IMG/VR virus record: IMGVR_UViG_3300048044_000167
Span: 1 to 35,692 of that record
Length of the DNA stretch: 35,692 bases
Reading direction: 5' to 3' (one strand)
Source of the DNA: a virus
Shown here in pieces: positions 7,713 to 14,141 of the stretch (positions within the stretch are counted from its first letter, which is position 1; the number at the start of each line of letters is the position of its first letter). The position numbers were made by a program, and so were the translations under genes. The notes beneath the pieces were generated by a model. It made no database searches. It had not been told where the DNA came from and worked only from the letters and a program-made list of their open reading frames with translations.

Positions 7713-8961
7713 CTCCTTTCCCTGCAACCATTCTTGCTTTCCAATATTCATGAGCCATATCTGCCGGGATCGTATTAAGCGGCCAACGATATGTTTGACC
7801 TTGACCATTTGGCAACGGGTCCATGTCTTCTTTATGACAAACCCCATCGGGATTGAGGAACCCGTTATTAATACCTGCTGAATATGCTTGGTAACGAGAG
7901 AGCAAGTCACCACGTAATAACTCGTCCATATCGAACTTGGTATAATATTTTTTGCGCTGATTTGGAGCCAACAGTTTATAATTCATAACTTGTTCCCAGC
8001 GCACGCACCAAGGCATCATGGTGTTTGTGGCAAATTCACGACCTTGATGTTCAATATTATTGTTAGTGCTGGAAGAAAGATCACCGATCATATGAGGGGG
8101 TATGCGATACATCCTTGCGATATCAGTTACTTGAAACTGCCTACTTTCTAAAAACTGTGCATCGGTAAGCGGCATGCCAAATTTTTCATACTTCATTCCT
8201 TCTTCAAACACGGCAACTCTATGAGATTTATCAAGTCCTTTATACATCGAATCAAAACTATTTCGTAGTCGATCTTTTGCTTCTTTTGATAATTTACCAG
8301 GATGAGTAAGAACACCGCCTATGTTTGTCCCGTTTCCAAAAAACCTTGCAGCAAAAGCTTCGCTCGCAGCTGTAATTCCCAAGGATTCACGCATTAATCC
8401 AACAACAGATAAACCAGTGATTCCGTTATAACTCAGGCCTGGAATATGAAGTACATATTCTTTCGGCAAAACCTTCAACTCACCAGTTCCCGGTATTGTC
8501 GTATAATAAACAAGTTTTCCGGTAACTTCATCACGCCATGGATAAGTTGACCAGGGCATTAGCGGCCAGAGCGAGTCAATATATCCAGCATTATTAAACT
8601 GAATATACGCGTAAGCGTTTCCCCATAAAGTCAAATGAGTCATGAGAGATTCGCGAAACTGAAAGGCGGTCATTTCTTCATTCGAATGATCATGAAGAAC
8701 AGAAAAGATTGGATGATCAGTAGCTATTGAATTTTTACCCGCTTGCGTTTTGTACAAATCAAGAGGCATAGCAGCCATCGTTTCAGCCAAAACACGCACA
8801 CAAGCAAAAACAGCTGAAATTCGTAGGGCATTAAATTCATTGATTTGTACACCCGACTGAGTTGTTGAACCGCCTAATAAAGAAATCAGCCATCCTGCGG
8901 GCTGATCAAGACTTGATGAGAAATTACGTTTTTCTGTGAAGCGTTGTGTCAGACTACCCAT
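7651..8961 (-). CDS. Portal protein, HK97 family
   Basis: A 436-residue portal of the HK97 type: an N-terminal INEFNALRISAVFACVRVLAETMA segment, a core with LTLWGNAYAYIQ, the wing and stem region, and the RIPPHMIGDLSSSTNNNIEHQ motif near residue 290 that is diagnostic for the family. It forms the 12-fold ring through which DNA enters and leaves. The last 30 residues are Gly/Asn/Ser-rich and disordered, and overlap the protease start. It begins with ATG at 8961 and overlaps the stop of a small membrane-protein gene. Confidence 0.95.
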   Translation of the reverse strand: MGSLTQRFTEKRNFSSSLDQPAGWLISLLGGSTTQSGVQINEFNALRISAVFACVRVLAETMAAMPLDLYKTQAGKNSIATDHPIFSVLHDHSNEEMTAFQFRESLMTHLTLWGNAYAYIQFNNAGYIDSLWPLMPWSTYPWRDEVTGKLVYYTTIPGTGELKVLPKEYVLHIPGLSYNGITGLSVVGLMRESLGITAASEAFAARFFGNGTNIGGVLTHPGKLSKEAKDRLRNSFDSMYKGLDKSHRVAVFEEGMKYEKFGMPLTDAQFLESRQFQVTDIARMYRIPPHMIGDLSSSTNNNIEHQGREFATNTMMPWCVRWEQVMNYKLLAPNQRKKYYTKFDMDELLRGDLLSRYQAYSAGINNGFLNPDGVCHKEDMDPLPNGQGQTYRWPLNTIPADMAHEYWKARMVAGKGGDSNGETNNPGSGTSSNQAG

Positions 8962-9103
8962 TGCTACCGCCTAGAGCAAATTTAATGCACACTGCGCCTA
9001 AAAATAGTGCGGCAGCTGGTTGATACATTTGATATAGGCCGTAGGCAATTAAAAACAAACCAATAACTAGCGTTATATCTTCCGTACCCAATTTAAATTT
9101 CAA
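8954..9103 (-). CDS. Small membrane protein between terminase and portal genes
   Basis: A 49-residue protein starting at TTG 9103, seven bases after a clean GGAGGTG site. Its stop overlaps the first codons of the portal gene, so the two are coupled. One or two hydrophobic segments are visible (ITLVIGLFLIAYGLYQMY and AAALFLGAVCIKFAL), so it is probably an inner-membrane protein. Short membrane proteins in this place are seen in other Firmicutes prophages, but I know no function. It is easily missed because of its size and TTG start. Confidence 0.7.
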   Translation of the reverse strand: MKFKLGTEDITLVIGLFLIAYGLYQMYQPAAALFLGAVCIKFALGGSNG

Positions 9104-9126
9104 TGACTTACACCTCCCTTCAAGCA

Positions 9127-9149
9127 ATAAAAAAGACCTCCTTGGCCTT
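9127..9149 (-). terminator. Weak intrinsic terminator
   Basis: Minus strand: AAGGCC-AAGGA-GGTCTT with one G-U pair, followed directly by a T run. It lies between the 9185-9463 gene and the small membrane-protein gene. The stem is short, so read-through to the portal is likely. Confidence 0.4.
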
Positions 9150-9184
9150 ATTGTCCATGCGTTAACATGGAGATAACCTCTCTA

Positions 9185-9463
9185 TCAGCTAATCACTTGT
9201 ACAACAGACGCATCAGTGCTCACTATGCTAACAGTATTGAACGGGTCTAACTTATATAGTTTTTCGGATTGCCCAACAGCTAACTTCAAGCAGTTCGGAT
9301 CAGCAGCCACTGCAGTTCTAAATAAGTTGGCGTAAATTATACCGGGTCCATAATTATAGATCTCTACCGAATTTCGCAAATCAGAAAACTGCACTTGTGT
9401 TTCAGTACCGGCAGCCATGGTAAAATTATTGGCCATGGGATCGCCAATGATTATCGTTGCCAT
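9185..9463 (-). CDS. Unknown small phage protein, probably structural
   Basis: A 92-residue, beta-rich protein (SVEIYNYGPGIIYANLF, VGQSEKLYKLDPFNTVSIVS) with no signal peptide or helix of note. It is encoded just after the large terminase, with ATG at 9463. The Gly-Pro-Gly turn followed by alternating strands resembles small virion accessory or decoration proteins, but I do not recognise the family. The gene is followed by a weak terminator. Confidence 0.6.
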   Translation of the reverse strand: MATIIIGDPMANNFTMAAGTETQVQFSDLRNSVEIYNYGPGIIYANLFRTAVAADPNCLKLAVGQSEKLYKLDPFNTVSIVSTDASVVQVIS

Positions 9464-9475
9464 ATGATCACTCCT

Positions 9476-11191
9476 CTATATACAAAATATATCTTCTTCC
9501 TCATAAATGGATGTTTCATTTTCCGGTTTAATCATAGCTCTTACGTGAGCGTTGACTGCTGATGCTATCGGATCAATCCGTTCCGTTGATTTCGACTTAT
9601 CGAGCATAATATTATCATTGGTATCTTTTCGCATGACTGCATTACTCGCTGCCCATTCCAGCACTGGGTTACCATCATGAATCACGTTGTCGGAATAAAT
9701 CTCTTCACGCAAATTCTTTGTTGGCTCAGACAAGGTCTGATATCCCTGCCGAATTTCAACGCACACATAGCCATCATCCTCCAGGTCTTGTGATATCTGC
9801 GTCGCATTATATGGGTCGAAACAAATTTCTTTGATAATCCAACCGTTTTCTTGTGCTGTGTCGACAATATATTTTTTAACTATACGGTAATCAACAACAG
9901 CGCCATCAGTTGCCGTAATCCAACCTTGTTCTATCCATAAATCATAAGGAGCTTTATCAGTTTTCCGCTTAGCTTCCAATGTGTCGCTTGGCATAAACGA
10001 ATGGCCAAGTAAAACATATTTATCATCATCATTAACGGGAGGAAAATCGAATGCTGTGGAAGTTAAATCGATCTTGGCCGATAAGTCGACGCCTACATAA
10101 CATTCACGACCTCTTAAATCTGGAATTATACCTTTGCAAGCAGCCCACTTTGACATGTTCATGTAACCGCCAGCTCTTGCATTCACCCATACATTCATAT
10201 TTTTAGTAAGCCAATCCGCCATTTTTTCAGGAGCTTCGAGAGCTAGGTTTAATCGTTCTCGAATATACTTGATACCTTCAGGATAGGAACACAGAATAGG
10301 ATTAGCTTTTGGCCAACAATATTCGTCTTTCACGTCATCAATTAAATGGCCCTCATCATCTTTATCCAGCTCGTTGATCATGACAAAATAATTTTCAGCA
10401 GTAAACGTCATATCTGGATTTAATATTTTACTAACCAATTTATATTCCACTGAGTAACATGGGTAACTTAGGTTCTTTCCTGCAGTGGTAATGATCATAA
10501 TTAATGGCTGCGGTCGTGCTCCCATGCCAGAATCAATAATGTCGTACATATCGCTTGTGGGATGAGCGTGATATTCATCGATTATGCCGCATTGCGGATT
10601 CAAGCCATCGCCACTTTTTTGATCTTCTTTACTGAGTGGACGCATGATAGAACCACTTTTAATATGAACTATCTCGCCATAAGCAGTTCTGAACTTACCC
10701 TTTAGATCAGCACAACCTTTGATCATGGCGTCTGTTTCTTTCCAGACTATTTTAGCTTGCTCGGATTTTGTAGCAGTACAATAGACCTCTGAGGCTCCTT
10801 CACCGAATGGTGCTAATTCGTAACTGCCAACACAAGACAATGACTGTGATTTTGCATTCTTCCTACCTACCTGCCAATAAGCTTTTGTAAACCGCCGATA
10901 TTCAGTTTCCCTATGAATCCATCCGTAAATATTTCCGAAGACGAATTTTTGAATGATATGAGGCTCAATATATTGACCTTTCAGTATGCCTTTACGATGC
11001 TTAAACATTCGCATCCAATTTAAAAAACGATTTGCCCTATCTTCATCAAAGATATAAGGAAAATCGTCAGTATCTTCTCGTTCCAAATCATGAATAAATC
11101 TCATGCAGGACCACTTATGTTTTTTACAGGCTATGATCTTACTGTCAATTACATCCTGTGAATATTGGATTAGTTCTTCGCGAAGTGTCAT
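9476..11191 (-). CDS. Terminase large subunit
   Basis: This 571-residue packaging motor has two domains. The ATPase carries Walker A at residues 109-115 (GRKNAKS) and Walker B around 203-208 (IIDEYH). The RNase H-like nuclease has its first catalytic Asp in VGVDLSAKIDLTS (366-378). The layout and motifs are those of the HK97/Terminase_1 group, generally cos-type phages. The gene overlaps the small subunit by four bases (ATGA). The product cuts concatemers and drives DNA through the portal. Confidence 0.95.
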   Translation of the reverse strand: MTLREELIQYSQDVIDSKIIACKKHKWSCMRFIHDLEREDTDDFPYIFDEDRANRFLNWMRMFKHRKGILKGQYIEPHIIQKFVFGNIYGWIHRETEYRRFTKAYWQVGRKNAKSQSLSCVGSYELAPFGEGASEVYCTATKSEQAKIVWKETDAMIKGCADLKGKFRTAYGEIVHIKSGSIMRPLSKEDQKSGDGLNPQCGIIDEYHAHPTSDMYDIIDSGMGARPQPLIMIITTAGKNLSYPCYSVEYKLVSKILNPDMTFTAENYFVMINELDKDDEGHLIDDVKDEYCWPKANPILCSYPEGIKYIRERLNLALEAPEKMADWLTKNMNVWVNARAGGYMNMSKWAACKGIIPDLRGRECYVGVDLSAKIDLTSTAFDFPPVNDDDKYVLLGHSFMPSDTLEAKRKTDKAPYDLWIEQGWITATDGAVVDYRIVKKYIVDTAQENGWIIKEICFDPYNATQISQDLEDDGYVCVEIRQGYQTLSEPTKNLREEIYSDNVIHDGNPVLEWAASNAVMRKDTNDNIMLDKSKSTERIDPIASAVNAHVRAMIKPENETSIYEEEDIFCI

Positions 11192-11754
11192 ACATTTCCA
11201 AAACCTTTTTCAGTAAGCGGATCTGTTTTTTTCTCTTCTTTCTTTGGTACGTTCTTAACTTTTGATAACGGCGTGAGGAATATCCGGTCTTCCATCTTAA
11301 TCAGCATGTCCATTTTTTTATTAATGGCTGAATCAAATTGCAAAATACCGGCAGCTGATGTGATAAAGCTTTCGCGTTTCAATATTGCCTCTACTACTTT
11401 TTCATTTAAATTATCGTTCATCCAGGCTTCTTCAACTTCAGTTAAATCTCCAAGGTTAATAATTCTTTCACGATAATCAACCAAATTATGATACTCAGAA
11501 AAAGTCTTGCAATAGCGACCTAAAAGTCCAACGTCACCACTAGAAACAAAGTCAAAATTCTTATAAATTCTAATGATTTCTTTCCATTTTTCATAAGCAA
11601 TAATATCTCTTTTTACATAGGCTGGACATTTTAATTTATGTTCTCCAAGTTGGATCTCAGATTTCTCACGCCGCGCAATCTCTGCCTTCGTCAGGCGGTT
11701 CGGGTTTCCTTCGGCTATGTGCAGTTGAATTGGTTTAGCATTTCGACCTCCCAT
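11188..11754 (-). CDS. Terminase small subunit, P27 family
   Basis: A 188-residue DNA-recognition subunit. The start MGGRNAKPIQLHIAEGNPNR is the typical opening of P27-type small terminases, so I place the start at ATG 11754, with AGGTGATG seven bases upstream, and not at the in-frame ATG 18 bases earlier. The middle is helical (VGLLGRYCKTFSEYHNLVDY) and the C-terminus is Lys/Glu-rich. It recognises the packaging site and passes the DNA to TerL, with which it overlaps. Confidence 0.9.
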   Translation of the reverse strand: MGGRNAKPIQLHIAEGNPNRLTKAEIARREKSEIQLGEHKLKCPAYVKRDIIAYEKWKEIIRIYKNFDFVSSGDVGLLGRYCKTFSEYHNLVDYRERIINLGDLTEVEEAWMNDNLNEKVVEAILKRESFITSAAGILQFDSAINKKMDMLIKMEDRIFLTPLSKVKNVPKKEEKKTDPLTEKGFGNV

Positions 11755-11914
11755 GACATCACCTAATTTCAAAAATTTTCAAAAAACGAATTTTTTACAA
11801 AGAAAACGACTGCCCGCTCGCCATGGTCATCGATTTGGAGGGATTTTACCCCTATGGGGGTCTACAGGATGGTCCGCTGGTATAAGTATCGGTATTAATT
11901 GCACCACAATTCAC
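11755..11914 (-). other. Gene-free segment, candidate cos/packaging region
   Basis: No believable gene lies in this 160-base stretch between HNH and TerS. In HNH-TerS-TerL phages the cos site usually lies here. It contains an AT-rich part next to TerS, a GC-rich part, and a short inverted repeat ACCCC-TATG-GGGGT at 11848-11861. The exact nick positions cannot be seen. Confidence 0.3.
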
Positions 11915-12259
11915 TCACCCCTTCGTCTTCTCATGGCATCCCCAAGCCAGTGCTTTCAGATACTTCCAATCACAAGGATCTAATCCTTTAGCCAGCAATA
12001 CCCTAACCTCTGGATCATGATGAACCATCCTGCTTGGTTTGCCACATCCGCACTCGCACATGGGATGGAAGGCTCGATATTCAGTAGAAGCTCGTTTCCA
12101 TCTTCCGGTCCGATAAAACGCTTGCTCTGCTTCATCAGTTCGCTGTGCTGAATATTGTTTATGGCCTGCGCCTTTATGCTTAGCACAATAGCCATCAATA
12201 TCCCGCGTAAGTTGATTACATCCCGACTTACGGCATGGTTTGGCTAGTCTCATAGGCAT
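11915..12259 (-). CDS. HNH endonuclease next to terminase
   Basis: A 114-residue HNH protein. It has two Cys pairs (CRKSGCN...CAKH and CECGCG), then the MVHHDPE motif and a terminal ALAWGCHEKTK, which fit the beta-beta-alpha metal fold. The usual central Asn is not obvious (CDWKYLKALAWGCH), so the active site may be variant. HNH proteins beside TerS and TerL are needed for cos cleavage in HK97-like phages. The ATG at 12259 follows GGGTGA at good spacing and overlaps the preceding stop. Confidence 0.85.
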   Translation of the reverse strand: MPMRLAKPCRKSGCNQLTRDIDGYCAKHKGAGHKQYSAQRTDEAEQAFYRTGRWKRASTEYRAFHPMCECGCGKPSRMVHHDPEVRVLLAKGLDPCDWKYLKALAWGCHEKTKG

Positions 12260-12450
12260 TAATTATTCACCCATTTACCATTGCGTCTATAACCTTTTGG
12301 CTCGTCTGGTCGCATCATCCGTTCATAATCATCAATTCGTTTCTTGCGTCCAGTTATACAGAAGCGGTCAGCAGTATGATCGACGGTTGGAGCCGTACAT
12401 CCTGTGTTCGTATAATATTGGCATTCCGTATCTCCGCACGTTACGATCAT
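12259..12450 (-). CDS. Small Cys-rich protein, DUF1540-like
   Basis: A 63-residue protein starting at ATG 12450 after GGAGGTGAACAAT. Four Cys are spaced as C-x4-C-x7-C-x12-C with a TAPTVDHTADRFC segment, which resembles the DUF1540 metal-binding pattern. A basic C-terminus (GRKKRIDDYERMMR) could touch nucleic acid. It is the first gene after a terminator and is coupled to the HNH gene. No function is known to me. Confidence 0.6.
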   Translation of the reverse strand: MIVTCGDTECQYYTNTGCTAPTVDHTADRFCITGRKKRIDDYERMMRPDEPKGYRRNGKWVNN

Positions 12451-12471
12451 ATTGTTCACCTCCAATTGGAT

Positions 12472-12505
12472 ATAAAAACAGCCGCCTATCATCACGATAA
12501 GCGGC
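12472..12505 (-). terminator. Intrinsic terminator between replication and packaging genes
   Basis: Minus strand: a ten-pair stem GCCGCTTATC / GATAGGCGGC (one G-U) with a GTGAT loop, followed by TGTTTTTAT. It separates the early operon (12564 upward) from the packaging and head genes, which therefore need their own promoter or antitermination. Confidence 0.8.
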
Positions 12506-12563
12506 TTTATAAACTATGCGTTTTTGAACATAACTTTATGCATTAATTATATTGCAGGTGAAA

Positions 12564-12920
12564 TTAAATGTCAACAGCTTTCTTCGGACGCCCTGGTGGC
12601 TTTAATATTGGGTTCGAACTGGCAGCTAAACGTTTATATATCTCGCTATTCGGTAGTTTCTTCATAAGTTGCTTCTTGTTTGACTTGCCGTTCTTGCTGC
12701 CACCACCAAGTTTAACAGCTCCACCCATTAAAATTGTTGTCTGATTGTGAGTTTCATAGCATTCTTGCATAAGATCTGAAATTTCATCAGGTTCCGGATC
12801 ACTATATTCATACCAGACCTCAGTTCCACATTTGGGACACTTGCAATGATCTTCGTCAACCGTTTCCATCATGATGCAACACTCCATGCATGGCCATGGC
12901 TTTCGCTTCGTTGTTGGCAA
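12564..12920 (-). CDS. Unknown phage protein with zinc-ribbon-like N-terminus
   Basis: 118 residues if begun at TTG 12920, which has GGGGAG eight bases upstream; an in-frame TTG at 12941 has no good site. Cys pairs CMECC...CKCPKC (first 40 residues) suggest a zinc ribbon. The C-terminal part is basic and Gly/Lys-rich and ends in PPGRPKKAVD, an AT-hook-like motif, so DNA binding is likely. Overlap with the preceding gene suggests coupling. It could be a late regulator, but that is a guess. Confidence 0.6.
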   Translation of the reverse strand: MPTTKRKPWPCMECCIMMETVDEDHCKCPKCGTEVWYEYSDPEPDEISDLMQECYETHNQTTILMGGAVKLGGGSKNGKSNKKQLMKKLPNSEIYKRLAASSNPILKPPGRPKKAVDI

Positions 12921-13308
12921 TTGTCCCACTCCCCTGGTCAAATAAGTCTTTTATCACTCTTGGATTATAATGTCGTTCTTTTTCAATATAAGTAATTTGC
13001 CTTTTCATTTCACCACTAACGGTATTAAGCTCATTCCATATTCTTTGCTTCGAAACAAAAGCTTCAAGCGGAGATAAGACAAGCAAATTATCTTTAGCAA
13101 TTCGGCGACGATCACTGTATTGTTTGATTAACTGAGTTATTTTTCGTTGCATTTTCCTGTCTGGCTTATTTGTTTCGACATAATGACGAATATCGCTGAA
13201 TGCCTTATCACAAGTACTAATTTCTTCTTTGAAATAAATAACACTAGGAGTAATCTCTCGTACAATTTTGCGGAAATCTTCTACGGTTTGTTTTACTTCT
13301 GCATACAT
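12856..13308 (-). CDS. Unknown helical phage protein
   Basis: 150 residues from ATG 13308 after AGGGGTGATAGC. It is almost wholly helical and charged (FRKIVREITPSV, RKMQRKITQLIKQYSDRRRIAKDN). No signal peptide, membrane segment or catalytic motif is visible. It sits at the end of the replication operon, where late regulators (ArpU/RinA-like) are often found, but I cannot confirm a family. Confidence 0.55.
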   Translation of the reverse strand: MYAEVKQTVEDFRKIVREITPSVIYFKEEISTCDKAFSDIRHYVETNKPDRKMQRKITQLIKQYSDRRRIAKDNLLVLSPLEAFVSKQRIWNELNTVSGEMKRQITYIEKERHYNPRVIKDLFDQGSGTIANNEAKAMAMHGVLHHDGNG

Positions 13309-13319
13309 GCTATCACCCC

Positions 13320-13724
13320 TTAAACTATTAATTTTTGTTCATACCTTCTACGTAACTCAGCAAGTGCTGCTATTAACTGATTCCCATACGGTACCAAGTA
13401 CTGTTTCTCCTGATCGTACTGTTGCTGTGACTGCCAACCTTGTTTTCCGGCTGGATCGATCACTGGACGAATTATATATCCCCATTGCTGATCTGGTACC
13501 AACATGGTGCCAGTGTTACGAATATATTTTAGTATATCAGTTAGTCGATGATCTGGACTATCAACCATTTTCATAAACGCTATCCACAACTTGCTATCTG
13601 GCGGTGAATGTTCGTAACCGTCTTTATACTCATACCCACCAAAATTTAACGGTTGAATCGGTGGTAAGTTCGGTTTTGATACCGATATTGAAGAAGATTG
13701 CTGGATATAATCATATAACTCCAT
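13320..13724 (-). CDS. Unknown phage protein
   Basis: 134 residues. The first 60 are Ser/Pro/Tyr-rich and probably disordered. The rest includes MKMVDSPDHRLTDILKYIRNTG, a helix-turn region, and a C-terminal helix (LIAALAELRRRYEQKLIV). Homologues of this type are seen in Clostridia prophages next to replication genes; I do not know a role. The ATG is at 13724, next to the repeat array. Confidence 0.55.
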   Translation of the reverse strand: MELYDYIQQSSSISVSKPNLPPIQPLNFGGYEYKDGYEHSPPDSKLWIAFMKMVDSPDHRLTDILKYIRNTGTMLVPDQQWGYIIRPVIDPAGKQGWQSQQQYDQEKQYLVPYGNQLIAALAELRRRYEQKLIV

Positions 13725-13779
13725 ATAATCACCTACTTATTGTAAATTTGTCCAACTTTCGATTTTACGTTTGTCCAAC

Positions 13780-13896
13780 CGCTATAACCCTTGTTACCAT
13801 TGACTTCATGACTATTTTTGAAAGCCGTTTGTCCAACCTGTGTCCAACTTATAAAATCGCTACAGCCCTTGCTACCATTGACTTCATGGCTACTTG
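13780..13896. repeat. Pair of 38-bp imperfect direct repeats
   Basis: Positions 13780-13817 and 13859-13896 are near-copies, sharing the core TACCATTGACTTCATG and differing at a few bases. The period is 79 bases. They lie inside the TTGTCCAAC array, so each forms part of a larger composite unit. Confidence 0.7.
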
Positions 13897-13939
13897 ACCA
13901 ACTTGTCCAACCTTGCGCAGGGTGTGTGTGTATTATATA

Positions 13940-13998
13940 TACCACCTTATACCTTAATAATATGTAAACTAATGCAGTTATTGGTAACTAAGGTGGTA
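13940..13998. repeat. 10-bp perfect inverted repeat around AT-rich centre
   Basis: TACCACCTTA at 13940-13949 and its complement TAAGGTGGTA at 13989-13998 flank 39 AT-rich bases in the middle of the array. This resembles the layout of a DNA unwinding element bounded by protein sites, though the role is not shown. Confidence 0.55.
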
Positions 13999-14141
13999 GG
14001 TGTATTTTACAGTGTAAATGTAGTTTATAAGTTGGACAAGTTGGTCAACTACTATAAACCTATATACTATAAGGCTTCAAGCCTGTCCAACCTTTGTCCA
14101 ACCTTGTCCAACTTGTCCAACTTGTCCAACTTTTTAGTTCG

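Larger units (their letters stand above)
13748..14130. repeat. TTGTCCAAC repeat array, candidate origin/iterons
   Basis: A gene-free stretch with eight exact plus-strand TTGTCCAAC copies (starts 13748, 13771, 13829, 13903, 14094, 14104, 14113, 14122) and one exact inverted copy (14031). Four one-mismatch copies lie at 13840, 13894, 14040 (inverted) and 14083. The last four exact copies are packed at 9-10 base spacing. An AT-rich centre lies between the two clusters. The array directly follows the primase-helicase gene. Iteron clusters beside replication genes commonly mark phage origins; partition or operator function is the alternative. Confidence 0.7.

Noticed and set aside
13733-13945. 70-codon minus-strand frame with internal peptide repeats
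   Set aside because: It is produced by the DNA repeats of the TTGTCCAAC array and has only a weak start; the DNA repeat is the better explanation.
13748-14130. CRISPR array
   Set aside because: The repeat is only nine bases, occurs in both orientations and has irregular spacing, with no unique spacers or cas genes.
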